A stretch of DNA of 64,000 nucleotides from Streptomyces sp. R302 (GTDB lineage: Bacteria; Actinomycetota; Actinomycetes; Streptomycetales; Streptomycetaceae). The stretch covers positions 558,001 to 622,000 of the forward strand of contig NZ_JABBGE010000003.1 in NCBI RefSeq assembly GCF_012927245.1, read 5' to 3'. The notes beneath the pieces were generated by a model. The model was not told the DNA's origin. It saw nothing but the letters and a program-made list of their open reading frames with translations, and did no database searches. Made by a program: the position numbers and the translations under genes. Within the stretch, counting starts at the first letter, position 1, and each line of letters begins with the position of its first letter. Of this stretch, positions 8,244 to 16,423 are shown one piece after another.

Positions 8244-8549
8244 TCAGACGCGGCCCCGGCACAGCTCCAGCATCGTCATCGCCAGCGCCGTGCCCGGCTT
8301 GCCCAGCGCGTCCCGGTAGTGGGCGAGCACGTCCATCTCGCGGGCCAGGTTCACCCGCCGGCCGCCGGAGGAGATCCGGGCCTCCTGGATCACCGCGGAG
8401 ATCGCCATCCGCTCCTGGATGAGACCGATGATCCGGTCGTCCAGCGCGTCGATCCGCTCGCGGGCGTCACCGATCAGCGAGGCCGCCTCGTCGGTGCGGG
8501 CGCCGGTCTGCTCGGTGGGGGTCTTCGTGGCGGCGGTCTTCGTGGTCAT
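8244..8549 (-). CDS. Chorismate mutase (AroQ class)
   Basis: 101 residues. The ATG at 8549 has an AGGAG ribosome site. It converts chorismate to prephenate at the branch to Phe and Tyr. The all-helical AroQ fold is indicated by the register ARERIDALDDRIIGLIQERMAISAVIQ, with Arg, Lys and Glu positions typical of the family, and a C-terminal MTMLELCRG. It is a stand-alone monofunctional enzyme. It is preceded by a leader peptide and hairpin, so it is likely controlled by attenuation in response to Phe and Tyr. It is divergent from guaA, as in other Streptomyces. Confidence 0.88.
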   Translation of the reverse strand: MTTKTAATKTPTEQTGARTDEAASLIGDARERIDALDDRIIGLIQERMAISAVIQEARISSGGRRVNLAREMDVLAHYRDALGKPGTALAMTMLELCRGRV

Positions 8550-8602
8550 CTGGGGCTCCTGGTGGTGGGGAGGGGCCCCGGATCGGCACGGCCCGGGAAA
8601 CG

Positions 8603-8639
8603 CCAGACGCCCCGGGCCTTGTCGGCCCGGGGCGCCTGG
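8603..8639 (-). promoter_or_regulatory. Attenuator hairpin in chorismate mutase leader
   Basis: A 16-nt arm starting CCAGGCGCCCCGGGCC folds with its complement around the loop GACAA, with one internal mismatch. It lies 19 nt after the leader peptide stop and 53 nt before the chorismate mutase start. Upstream, CCGGCCC in the leader ORF could pair with GGGCCG of the left arm as an antiterminator. The T-run is short (GTTTCC), so efficiency is uncertain. Confidence 0.65.
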
Positions 8640-8658
8640 GAAGTCGCTTGTCAGTTGC

Positions 8659-8730
8659 TCAAGCAGCACGACCATGGCAGCCGGTGGGCCGGTTGCCATA
8701 GGTAAAGACGAAGGTCGGGTGCTTGCGCAT
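8659..8730 (-). CDS. Phe/Tyr-rich leader peptide of chorismate mutase
   Basis: A 23-codon ORF begins MRKHPTFVFTYGN and ends GCHGRAA, then TGA. The run TTC-GTC-TTT-ACC-TAT places two Phe codons and one Tyr codon within five codons. TTT and TAT are rare in this genome and would make ribosome stalling sensitive to charged tRNA-Phe and tRNA-Tyr. Phe and Tyr are the end products of the pathway fed by the downstream enzyme. The start is probably leaderless: CATACT ends 7 nt before the ATG. The ORF is too short for gene callers and is supported here by content, position and the following hairpin. Confidence 0.72.
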   Translation of the reverse strand: MRKHPTFVFTYGNRPTGCHGRAA

Positions 8731-8737
8731 GGCGAAC

Positions 8738-8768
8738 AGTATGGACCCCGCCCGCCGTACCGGGGCAA
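8738..8768 (-). promoter_or_regulatory. Promoter for leader peptide and chorismate mutase
   Basis: On the minus strand, TTGCCC (8763-8768) and CATACT (8738-8743) are 19 bp apart. The -10 box ends 7 nt before the leader ATG, as expected for a leaderless transcript. Confidence 0.5.
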
Positions 8769-8776
8769 GCCGGGCC

Positions 8777-8821
8777 CGGATGGTGAGACGAAGGCCACCT
8801 TGGTTCGGATGGTGAGACGAA
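8777..8821. repeat. Direct repeat pair between divergent promoters
   Basis: CGGATGGTGAGACGAA occurs at 8777-8792 and again at 8806-8821, 29 bp apart (about three helical turns). The pair lies just upstream of the chorismate mutase promoter and abuts the guaA -35 region. This arrangement suits an activator or repressor acting on both. The regulator is not identified. Confidence 0.55.
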
Positions 8822-8841
8822 AAGCCTCACGCGCGCGCCGG

Positions 8842-8847
8842 TAGAAT
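8842..8847 (+). promoter_or_regulatory. -10 box for guaA
   Basis: TAGAAT is a near-consensus -10 element 73 nt before the GTG start of guaA. The -35 region is weak, so an activator may be required. Confidence 0.5.
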
Positions 8848-8920
8848 CGACAAATAGCCCCCTCCCTCGGGAAACCTCCCACCGCCGGGGGAGCCCTCCT
8901 ACCGCCGGAAGGCCGCCGTA

Positions 8921-10513
8921 GTGTCATCAGCGTCCCCCGCTGCCGCGCCCGACGTCACCAACCCGGACGTAGTCCTCGTTGTCGACTTCGGCGCCCAGTA
9001 CGCCCAGCTCATCGCCCGTCGCGTCCGTGAGGCGCGGGTCTACAGCGAGATCGTCCCGTCCACCATGCCGGTGGCCGAGATGCTGGCCAAGAACCCGAAG
9101 GCGATCATCCTCTCCGGCGGTCCGTCCTCCGTGTACGCCGAGGGCGCCCCGCGCCTCGACCGTGCCCTCTTCGAGGCCGGCGTCCCCGTCTTCGGCATGT
9201 GCTACGGCTTCCAGCTGATGGCGACGACCCTCGGTGGCACCGTCGACAACACCGGCGCCCGCGAGTACGGCCGCACCCCGCTGCACGTCTCCAAGGCCGG
9301 CTCCACCCTCTTCGAGGGCACCCCGGTCGAGCAGTCCGTGTGGATGTCGCACGGCGACGCCTGCTCCGCCGCCCCCGAGGGCTTCACCGTCACCGCCTCC
9401 ACCGACGTGGTCCCGGTCGCCGCCTTCGAGAACGACGAGAAGAAGCTCTACGGCGTCCAGTACCACCCCGAGGTGCTGCACTCCACGCACGGCCAGCAGA
9501 TCCTGGAGCACTTCCTCTACCGCGGCGCCGGCATCGAGCCCTCCTGGACGACCGGCAACGTCATCGAGGAGCAGGTCGCGGCCATCCGCGCCCAGGTCGG
9601 CGACAAGCGCGCCATCTGCGGCCTCTCCGGCGGCGTCGACTCCGCCGTGGCCGCGGCCCTCGTGCAGAAGGCCATCGGTGACCAGCTCACCTGCGTCTAC
9701 GTCGACCACGGCCTGATGCGCAAGGGCGAGACCCAGCAGGTCGAGAAGGACTTCGTCGCCGCGACCGGCGCCCGCCTGGTCGTCGTCGACGCCGAGAAGC
9801 GCTTCCTCGACGCCCTCGCCGGCGTCTCCGACCCGGAGACCAAGCGGAAGATCATCGGCCGCGAGTTCATCCGCGTCTTCGAGCAGGCCCAGCTGGAGAT
9901 CCTCCAGGAGGAGGGCCCCGAGGTCGCCTTCCTGGTGCAGGGCACCCTCTACCCGGACATCGTCGAGTCCGGCGGCGGCACCGGCACCGCCAACATCAAG
10001 TCGCACCACAACGTGGGCGGCCTTCCCGACGACATCGAGTTCGAGCTCGTCGAGCCGCTGCGGCAGCTCTTCAAGGACGAGGTCCGGATGGTCGGCCAGG
10101 AGCTCGGCCTGCCCGACGAGATCGTCCAGCGCCAGCCCTTCCCGGGCCCCGGCCTCGGCATCCGCATCGTCGGCGAGGTCACCAAGGAGCGCCTGGACCT
10201 GCTCCGCGAGGCCGACGCCATCGCCCGCGAGGAGCTGACCGCCGCCGGTCTCGACCGCGAGATCTGGCAGTGCCCGGTCGTGCTGCTCGCCGACGTCCGC
10301 TCCGTCGGCGTCCAGGGCGACGGCCGCACCTACGGCCACCCGATCGTCCTGCGCCCGGTCTCCTCCGAGGACGCCATGACGGCCGACTGGTCGCGCCTGC
10401 CGTACGAGGTCCTCGCCAAGATCTCCACCCGGATCACCAACGAGGTCGCCGACGTCAACCGCGTCGTCCTCGACGTCACCAGCAAGCCCCCGGGCACCAT
10501 CGAGTGGGAGTGA
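8921..10513 (+). CDS. guaA: GMP synthase (glutamine-hydrolysing)
   Basis: 530 residues. It converts XMP, ATP and glutamine to GMP. The GTG at 8921 follows GGAAGG by 9 nt. The N-terminal class I glutamine amidotransferase carries the nucleophile Cys94 in GMCYGFQ and the His/Glu pair in QYHPEVLHS. The ATP pyrophosphatase loop GLSGGVDS lies near residue 236, and the C-terminal dimerisation domain ends in PPGTIEWE. It is full length with all catalytic residues present. It is transcribed divergently from chorismate mutase and ends at an 11-bp hairpin. Confidence 0.98.
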   Translation: MSSASPAAAPDVTNPDVVLVVDFGAQYAQLIARRVREARVYSEIVPSTMPVAEMLAKNPKAIILSGGPSSVYAEGAPRLDRALFEAGVPVFGMCYGFQLMATTLGGTVDNTGAREYGRTPLHVSKAGSTLFEGTPVEQSVWMSHGDACSAAPEGFTVTASTDVVPVAAFENDEKKLYGVQYHPEVLHSTHGQQILEHFLYRGAGIEPSWTTGNVIEEQVAAIRAQVGDKRAICGLSGGVDSAVAAALVQKAIGDQLTCVYVDHGLMRKGETQQVEKDFVAATGARLVVVDAEKRFLDALAGVSDPETKRKIIGREFIRVFEQAQLEILQEEGPEVAFLVQGTLYPDIVESGGGTGTANIKSHHNVGGLPDDIEFELVEPLRQLFKDEVRMVGQELGLPDEIVQRQPFPGPGLGIRIVGEVTKERLDLLREADAIAREELTAAGLDREIWQCPVVLLADVRSVGVQGDGRTYGHPIVLRPVSSEDAMTADWSRLPYEVLAKISTRITNEVADVNRVVLDVTSKPPGTIEWE

Positions 10514-10530
10514 CCCCTCCCGCACACGCA

Positions 10531-10568
10531 CGAGGCCGCCGTCCCCGCACCCGCGGGCGGCGGCCTCG
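10531..10568 (+). terminator. Terminator after guaA
   Basis: An 11-bp perfect stem (CGAGGCCGCCG and complement) with a 16-nt loop begins 17 nt after the guaA stop. Confidence 0.85.
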
Positions 10569-10634
10569 CCGCTTCCCGGCCCGCCCGCCCAGACCCGTCC
10601 CGTCCGGCCTCTGGTGACTTGACCGGCAGGGCGT

Positions 10635-10640
10635 TACCTT
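10635..10640 (+). promoter_or_regulatory. Leaderless-type -10 box for aldolase gene
   Basis: TACCTT ends exactly 7 nt before the ATG at 10648, with no Shine-Dalgarno sequence. Confidence 0.45.
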
Positions 10641-10647
10641 CCGGCGC

Positions 10648-11436
10648 ATGACCGAGACACCGGCCCCCGTCCCCGTCGACCGGCTCCACTTCGCCATGCC
10701 GCCCGTCCACGCGACGGCCGAGGAGGAACGCCTCCACCGCAAGCAGCGGCTCGCCGGCGCGCTCCGCCTCTTCGGACGGCTCGGGTACGAGGAGGGCGTC
10801 TCCGGTCACCTCACCGTCCGCGACCCCGAGTACGACGACTGCTACTGGGTGAACCCCTTCGGCGCGCCCTTCGGCGACCTCACCGCGAGCGACCTCGTCC
10901 TCGCCAACGGCGACGGCCAGGTCGTCCTCGGCGACCAGCACGTCAACCAGGCCGCCTTCACCGTCCACGCCCAGGTCCACCGCGCCCGCCCCGACGCCGT
11001 CGCCGTCGCCCACACCCACTCCACCCACGGCCGGGCGCTGGCCGCCCTCGGCGAACTCCTCGACCCCCTCACCCAGGAGGCCTGCGCCTTCTACCAGGAC
11101 CACGCCCTCTACGACGCCTACACCGGCGTCACCGTCGACGCCGAGGAAGCCCGCCGGATCGCCCTCGCCCTCGGCCCCTTCAAGGGCATCGTCCTGCGCA
11201 ACCACGGCCTCCTCACCGTCGGCGCCTCCGTCGACGCCGCCGCCTGGTGGTTCATCGCCATGGACCGCTGCGCCCGCATCCAGCTCGCCGCCCGCGCCGC
11301 CGGCAAACCCGTCCTCATCGACCACAAGGACGCCGTCGCCACCCGCGAACAGCTCGGCAGCGACCTCGTCGCCTGGATCAACTACCAGCCCCTCTGGCGC
11401 AGGATCAGCCGAGCGGAGCCCGAACTCCTGTCGTAA
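10648..11436 (+). CDS. Class II aldolase/adducin family protein
   Basis: 262 residues, cytoplasmic. The zinc-binding His cluster is visible in VAHTHSTHGRALAA and a further His in RNHGLLTVG, as in fuculose-phosphate aldolase and ribulose-phosphate epimerase relatives. The family cleaves or epimerises sugar phosphates, or acts as a decarboxylase; the substrate is unknown. The N-terminus contains the usual RLAGALRLFGRLGYEEGVSGHLTVR substrate-binding segment. It is a single-gene unit after guaA. Confidence 0.85.
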   Translation: MTETPAPVPVDRLHFAMPPVHATAEEERLHRKQRLAGALRLFGRLGYEEGVSGHLTVRDPEYDDCYWVNPFGAPFGDLTASDLVLANGDGQVVLGDQHVNQAAFTVHAQVHRARPDAVAVAHTHSTHGRALAALGELLDPLTQEACAFYQDHALYDAYTGVTVDAEEARRIALALGPFKGIVLRNHGLLTVGASVDAAAWWFIAMDRCARIQLAARAAGKPVLIDHKDAVATREQLGSDLVAWINYQPLWRRISRAEPELLS

Positions 11437-11594
11437 CACCATCGCTTCACCCTTCTGTACGTCAATGGGATGGCTCGGCAATCACTCTTCGGCGGGGCGC
11501 GCGCGGCCCTCGCGAGCACCCTCGGTGCGGCACAATTCCGAGGAACCAGCGGCAGGTTGAGGTCGAAACCTCGAACTCGGGAAGTGACAACACC

Positions 11595-12851
11595 GTGGCG
11601 GTCCAAGAGGCGAGACACTACGGCGGGCGCCACGGCGCCGACGCCCACCCGACGGCCTGCGCCGGCTGCGCCCACTGCGGCGAGACCGGTCACCGGCGGG
11701 CCGTCGCCGCCTTCCTCGCCCGCCGGGAGGAACTCGCCGCCGGCCACGGCGTCCCCGTCGCCGTCGCCCACTCCCCGGTCGCCGCCCGCCAGTGGGTCTC
11801 CGACGAACTCGCCCAGTCCGCCCGCGCCGTCACCGCCCACGGCCGGGAGGCCTCACTCGCCTGGCTCGCCCGCGTCCGCACCGGCAGCCTCGCCGCGATC
11901 TGGGCCGCCGTCCTCGCCCTCCTCCTCGGCCAGGCCCTCACCGCCCTCGGCACCGGCTGGACCACCACCCGCACCGCCGGCCTCTGCACCGCCCTCCTCC
12001 TCGCCGTCCCGCTCACCGCCGCCGCCCACGCCCACCGCGCCCGCGGCGGCCTCCTCGCCCCCCTCACCGGCGAGGACAACCGGCTCTCCACCACCCGCGC
12101 CGTCGCCGCCGCCTGGCTCCTCTTCCTCTGCTACGTCCTCCTCTTCCTCACCTCCCGCGCGCTCACCGCCACCCCCGCCGCCTTCGGCCTCGCCCGCGCC
12201 GCCGGTCTCGTCACCGTCCTCGCCCTGGTCTCCGCCGTCGCCGTCACCGCCCGCCTCGTGGTCGCCACCCGCATCGCCGGCCGCCGGCTCCAGAAGGTCC
12301 GCGCCGACCGGCCCCGCGCCGCCGACCTCCTCTGCGACGACAACGGCCGCGCCGACCTCGCCGACGTCCAGTACGTCCTCGTCTCCGGCGGCGTCCTCGC
12401 CCTCGCCGCCGTCCGGCTCGCCGCCGACCCGGCCCGCCTGCCCGAACTGCCCTGGTCCCTCGCCCTCCTCCTCGCCGTCTCCGCCGTCTGGCACCTGGCC
12501 GCCAAGTACACCGAGGGCGGCCCGCCCGCCGTCCACGCCGTGGTCCGCGCCCGCGAGGCCGGCGACCTCGACGCCCCCATCCGCACCGGCGACGACATCG
12601 AGATCCGCGGCCACGGCTTCGTCCCGCCCGGCGCCGCCGCCCCCGACCCGCTCACCCGGCTCGTCGTCCGCATCGGCCCCGTCCACGCCCACGTGCCCCT
12701 GGTCCCGGTCCCCGGCGGCTTCGCCAACCCCACCGACACCGTCCTCACCGTCCCGCTCCCCGCCGACGTCGAGCCCGGCCGGGTCGAGATCTCCGTCGTC
12801 ACCGCCGCCGGCTTCGAGACCGACCGGGTGACGATCGACGTCGCCGACTGA
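11595..12851 (+). CDS. Polytopic membrane protein with C-terminal beta-rich domain
   Basis: 418 residues; no function recognised. The GTG at 11595 is chosen because GGGAAG lies 10 nt upstream; the frame is open further 5' but without a good start. The N-terminus carries a CAGCAHCG cysteine motif (possible metal site). About five hydrophobic segments follow (near 11890, 11970, 12110, 12200 and 12390, with another near 12460). The last 90 residues (DDIEIRGHGF to the end) look like an IPT/Ig-like beta sandwich. Codon use is native. A role at the envelope is inferred from topology only. Confidence 0.7.
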   Translation: MAVQEARHYGGRHGADAHPTACAGCAHCGETGHRRAVAAFLARREELAAGHGVPVAVAHSPVAARQWVSDELAQSARAVTAHGREASLAWLARVRTGSLAAIWAAVLALLLGQALTALGTGWTTTRTAGLCTALLLAVPLTAAAHAHRARGGLLAPLTGEDNRLSTTRAVAAAWLLFLCYVLLFLTSRALTATPAAFGLARAAGLVTVLALVSAVAVTARLVVATRIAGRRLQKVRADRPRAADLLCDDNGRADLADVQYVLVSGGVLALAAVRLAADPARLPELPWSLALLLAVSAVWHLAAKYTEGGPPAVHAVVRAREAGDLDAPIRTGDDIEIRGHGFVPPGAAAPDPLTRLVVRIGPVHAHVPLVPVPGGFANPTDTVLTVPLPADVEPGRVEISVVTAAGFETDRVTIDVAD

Positions 12852-12942
12852 GCATCCGGTCCTCTCCCCGTGTCCCCTCACAGGACAACCGGGGACAATC
12901 GGTCCGCGAACAGTCGTACGGGGCGTGGAGAGGTGACCGATC

Positions 12943-13464
12943 ATGAGCAAGTACCCGGACCGCCCCCGAGGGACCCGGTCCCGCCTGAAGGACCGCACGG
13001 ACGCCTGGCGGGCCACCGCCTCCCGCTACGCCCTCCTCCCGCTCCGGATCTTCCTCGGCGTCACCTTCGTCTACGCCGCCCTCGACAAGCTCACCGACCC
13101 GGCCTTCCTCGCCGACACCGGCACCGGCTCCATCGGCGAGACCATGCGCGGCGTCCGCGACTCCTCCGCCGTCCCCGGCCTCGTCGACCTGGCCCTGAAC
13201 AACCCCACCGCCTTCGGCTACGCCATCGCCCTCGGCGAGCTCGCCGTCGGCCTCGGCACCCTCCTGGGCCTCTTCGCCAGGGTCGCCGCCCTCGGCGGCG
13301 CGCTGATCTCCCTGAGCCTCTGGCTCACCGTGAGCTGGCAGGTCGAGCCGTACTACCTCGGCAACGACCTCGCCTATCTCATGGCCTGGCTGCCGCTGCT
13401 GCTCGCCGGCGCACCGGTGCTCTCCGCCGACCGGCTCCTCGCCGAACGCCGCCGGATGCCGTAG
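12943..13464 (+). CDS. DoxX family membrane protein
   Basis: 173 residues with four predicted membrane helices. The ATG at 12943 follows GGAGAGGTGACC. The DoxX-type start RYALLPLRIFLGVTFVYAALDKLTDP and the central AIALGELAVGLGTLLGLFARVAALGG match the family. Members associate with redox or thiol-stress systems; the role here is unknown. Its 3' end overlaps the convergent small membrane gene by 91 bp. Confidence 0.85.
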   Translation: MSKYPDRPRGTRSRLKDRTDAWRATASRYALLPLRIFLGVTFVYAALDKLTDPAFLADTGTGSIGETMRGVRDSSAVPGLVDLALNNPTAFGYAIALGELAVGLGTLLGLFARVAALGGALISLSLWLTVSWQVEPYYLGNDLAYLMAWLPLLLAGAPVLSADRLLAERRRMP

Positions 13465-13634
13465 GCCACCCACGTCGCCAGGCCGGCCACCCACAGCGCG
13501 ACCCACATCACCGGGAGCGCCAGCCACCACGGTGCCGACCAGAAGCCGGCCAGCTCCCCGCCGTACGCCCCCGCCAGGCCGAGCGCGGCCACGCCGACGA
13601 CCAGCCGGCCGGGACGGAACTCATGAAGCAGCAC
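13374..13634 (-). CDS. Small two-helix membrane protein
   Basis: 86 residues. The GTG at 13634 is preceded by GGAGGT with 6 nt spacing, and it overlaps the stop of the upstream PspC/LiaF-like gene, indicating translational coupling. Two membrane helices (LVVGVAALGLAGAYGG and ALPVMWVALWVAGLATWVAYG) are followed by a basic, Ser-rich tail. No family is recognised. It overlaps the DoxX gene on the other strand by 91 bp. It is probably a minor component of the PspC module. Confidence 0.65.
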   Translation of the reverse strand: MLLHEFRPGRLVVGVAALGLAGAYGGELAGFWSAPWWLALPVMWVALWVAGLATWVAYGIRRRSARSRSAESTGAPASSSGSQAMR

Positions 13635-14985
13635 GGGTGACCTCCACCTGTCCAAGTCCGACCTCCAGCGAGAGGTCCAGCGTCCCCGCCGGGTCCGTCC
13701 CGGCGGGCGGGTTCAGCGTCCGCGTCTCGTCGCGGTCCGGGGCGACGTCGATGTCGTCCGGCGCCTGCCCCGGCAGCTGCAGATCACCGAGACCCACCTG
13801 GGCGTGGAGCTTCACCACCACGTCCTGCGGCACGATCACCTCCAGCTTCCCCGCGCCCACGTCCACCGCCGTCGACACCGTCTTCCCCTCGGGCACCGCG
13901 AGCCGGGACAGATCCAGTGTCCCCACCCCCGTGCCCAGGTCGTACTGCGGCCGCACGGCGGCCACCGAGGCCGGCGTCCACGTCTCCCGCGTCCAGTCCG
14001 TGGTGATCTTGTCCGGCAGGGCGAGCGCCCCGGCGAGGAGCGCCGCCGTCACCACCGTCTGGAAGATCGTCCCGAAGCCGGTGCGCCCCAGGAAACTGCT
14101 GACGACCAGACCCAGACCGAGCACCGCGAGCGCGGCCGCGAGACCCGTCGCCAGACTGGTGCCCAGCGGCTGCGACTCCCACGTCAGGGCCGTGCCCGTG
14201 ATCGCGGCGGCGATCGAGAGCAGATCGACGAGACCGGCGATCGAGTACGGGCTGCGCCGCACCGACGGCGCCGGCCGCCCGGGGTCGACCGGCGGGCCCC
14301 ACTGGCTGCCCGGCTTCGGCACCTCGCCGCCCACCCGGCCCTGCTCGTCGACGATGCCGTGCGGGCCCCACAGGTAGCCGATGGCCACCTTGCCCGTCGA
14401 CCCGTCCTTCACGATCGGGTCCCGCCACCACGAGCTCATCTCCCGCTCGACGAACGTCAGCGGCGGGGCCTTCGTCTCCGGCGGCACCGGGACCCGGCCG
14501 TGCGGGGCCGCGGGCTTCGCCGCCGCGGCGCCCTCGGCCTCCCCGTCGACCCCGCGCCGCTGCGACCAGTACGCGGCACCGGCCGTCACCAGCGTCAGCG
14601 TCACCGCGAAGCCCATCAGCGAGCCCGTCCGCAGCGTCGACAGGAAGATGCCGCAGCCCACAAGCGCCATGAGTACCGCCGCGAGCGAGGCACCCGACAC
14701 CCGGCCGGTCAGCAGCCGCCGGCCCTCGCTCTCCTCCTCGCCCGCGAGCGGGATCACCAGCCACGCGAAGCCGTAGAAGACCAGCCCTATCCCGCCGGTC
14801 ACCGCCAGCACCGCCAGCACGACCCGGAAGATCACCGGATCCATGTCGAAGTGCCGGCCGAGGCCGCCGCAGACCCCGCCGACCACGCGGCTCTTCTGCG
14901 AGCGGCGCAGGGGAGCGGTCGGCGCGGCACCCGCCGCCGGCGGGGCCTCGTCCTGCGTGTGCTGCGAAGGCGTCGAACTCGTCAT
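13621..14985 (-). CDS. PspC-domain membrane protein with LiaF-like C-terminus
   Basis: 454 residues. The ATG at 14985 is preferred over an upstream extension of low-quality sequence. An N-terminal PspC domain (SRVVGGVCGGLGRHFDMDPVIFRVVLAVLAVTGGIGLVFYGFAWLVIPL) is followed by several membrane helices. The C-terminal beta region (YDLGTGVGTLDLS, VGAGKLEVIVP, VGLGDLQLPG, VGLGQVEV) has the toastrack or LiaF character. By analogy with LiaF it would modulate the adjacent divergent histidine kinase during envelope stress. Divergent orientation with a shared 157-bp regulatory region supports this. Confidence 0.82.
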   Translation of the reverse strand: MTSSTPSQHTQDEAPPAAGAAPTAPLRRSQKSRVVGGVCGGLGRHFDMDPVIFRVVLAVLAVTGGIGLVFYGFAWLVIPLAGEEESEGRRLLTGRVSGASLAAVLMALVGCGIFLSTLRTGSLMGFAVTLTLVTAGAAYWSQRRGVDGEAEGAAAAKPAAPHGRVPVPPETKAPPLTFVEREMSSWWRDPIVKDGSTGKVAIGYLWGPHGIVDEQGRVGGEVPKPGSQWGPPVDPGRPAPSVRRSPYSIAGLVDLLSIAAAITGTALTWESQPLGTSLATGLAAALAVLGLGLVVSSFLGRTGFGTIFQTVVTAALLAGALALPDKITTDWTRETWTPASVAAVRPQYDLGTGVGTLDLSRLAVPEGKTVSTAVDVGAGKLEVIVPQDVVVKLHAQVGLGDLQLPGQAPDDIDVAPDRDETRTLNPPAGTDPAGTLDLSLEVGLGQVEVTRAAS

Positions 14986-15031
14986 GCGTCCATGGTGACC
15001 GCCCGTGACCCCGGGACGGCACCGGGAACGA

Positions 15032-15107
15032 CCCTGGCACGACCCTGATATTCGACGGCCGCGCCACCCCGAGGCGAACCCGGGGTCGATCTCAGGGCGG
15101 ACCCTGA
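15032..15107. promoter_or_regulatory. Candidate operator cluster of the LiaR-like regulator
   Basis: TCAGGG-CGGA-CCCTGA is a perfect inverted repeat at 15092-15107. Related half-sites CCCTGG and CCCTGA lie 11 bp apart at 15032 and 15043. All are in the divergent region between the PspC/LiaF-like gene and the PspC histidine kinase. The dyad with a 4-bp centre is organised like known LiaR/VraR boxes. Autoregulation is inferred. Confidence 0.5.
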
Positions 15108-15142
15108 TGCCCCGGACGCGCCGGGCGTGTGACGATCGGTGC

Positions 15143-16423
15143 ATGTCCGCAACCGCTCGTGTCACCGACCGTGTCACCGACACCGACGAACCGCCCGTGC
15201 GCAGGCTCTACCGGAGCGCCGACGGGCGGTGGCTCGGCGGTGTCGCGCGCGGTCTGGCCGGACACCTCGGTCTGCCCGTCGCGTGGGTGCGCGCCGTCTT
15301 CGCGGTGCTCGTCCTCACCGAGGGCCTCGGGCTGCTGCTGTACGCGGTGTTCTGGATCGTCGTCCCGCTCGGCGTCGGCGGCAAGGCCGAGTCCCGTCCC
15401 CTCTTCGAGCTCTCCGAGGACGGCCGACGCCGGCTCCGCAAGCCCGACCGCGGCCAGATCGTCGCCCTCGTCGCCCTGGCGATCGGCGCGTCCGTCCTCA
15501 TCGCGAACCTGCGGATCGACGGCGAGACCGGACGGTACGTGTGGCCGACGCTCCTCATCGGCGTCGGCGTCGTCCTGGTCTGGCGCCAGGCGGACAACGC
15601 CCGCGCCGAGGTCTGGACCGGCCGGGGGGCCACACGGCGACGGCGCGGCTTCCACCTCGTGCGGGGGCTCGTCGGCGTGGCCCTGGTCGGCACCGGCCTC
15701 GCCGTCTTCGTGGTCGTGCGCGGCTCGATCGCCCAGATCGGCACCGCGCTGACCGCCTCCGTCGCCGTCCTCACCGGCATAGCGCTGCTCGCCGGCCCCT
15801 GGCTGATACGGATGTCGCAGGACCTCACCGCGGAGCGGACCCTGCGCATCCGCGCCCAGGAGCGGGCCGAGGTCGCCGCCCACGTCCATGACTCCGTCCT
15901 GCACACCCTCACCCTGATCCAGCGCAACGCCGACGACGCCGGCGAGGTCCGCCGGCTCGCCCGCGCCCAGGAGCGGGAGCTGCGGAACTGGCTCTACAAG
16001 CCCGAGGGCACCGGCAAGGACGAGGAGCCCGAGACCCTCGCCGAGGCCGTGAAGCGGGCCGCCGCCGAGGTCGAGGACAAGCACGGCGTGCCGCTCGAAG
16101 TGGTGGTCGTCGGCGACTGCCCGCTCGACGAGAAGCTGGCCGCGCAGATGCAGGCCGCGCGCGAGGCGATGGTCAACGCCGCGAAGTACGGTGGCGAGGG
16201 CGGGGCGGTGCAGGTGTACGCCGAGGTGGAGGGGCGCACGGTCTTCGTGTCGGTGCGCGACCGCGGCCCCGGTTTCGACCTGGACCAGGTCCCGGAGGAC
16301 AGAATGGGCGTACGGGAATCGATCATCGGCCGGATGCAGCGCAACGGCGGTACGGCTCGCCTGCGGGCCGTACCGGGCGGGGGCACCGAGGTCGAGCTGG
16401 AGATGGAGAGGGCGGACGGATGA
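15143..16423 (+). CDS. PspC-domain sensor histidine kinase
   Basis: 426 residues. The ATG at 15143 follows GACGAT by 6 nt, consistent with a leaderless start. An N-terminal PspC domain (VRRLYRSADGRWLGGVARGLAGHL) is followed by membrane helices near residues 55-215. The HisKA_3 site has its phosphoacceptor His in AHVHDSVLHTLTLIQ, and HATPase motifs follow: REAMVNAAKYGG (N box), RDRGPGFDLDQ and PGGGTEVELEME. It is the sensor of a LiaS/DesK-type two-component system, overlapping its response regulator by 4 bp. Confidence 0.92.
   Translation: MSATARVTDRVTDTDEPPVRRLYRSADGRWLGGVARGLAGHLGLPVAWVRAVFAVLVLTEGLGLLLYAVFWIVVPLGVGGKAESRPLFELSEDGRRRLRKPDRGQIVALVALAIGASVLIANLRIDGETGRYVWPTLLIGVGVVLVWRQADNARAEVWTGRGATRRRRGFHLVRGLVGVALVGTGLAVFVVVRGSIAQIGTALTASVAVLTGIALLAGPWLIRMSQDLTAERTLRIRAQERAEVAAHVHDSVLHTLTLIQRNADDAGEVRRLARAQERELRNWLYKPEGTGKDEEPETLAEAVKRAAAEVEDKHGVPLEVVVVGDCPLDEKLAAQMQAAREAMVNAAKYGGEGGAVQVYAEVEGRTVFVSVRDRGPGFDLDQVPEDRMGVRESIIGRMQRNGGTARLRAVPGGGTEVELEMERADG

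Noticed and set aside
7605..8705. Plus-strand ORF of 366 codons across the gene-free stretch and chorismate mutase
   Set aside because: It has no ribosome site, runs antisense through chorismate mutase and reads through the 16-bp repeat as a monotonous peptide.
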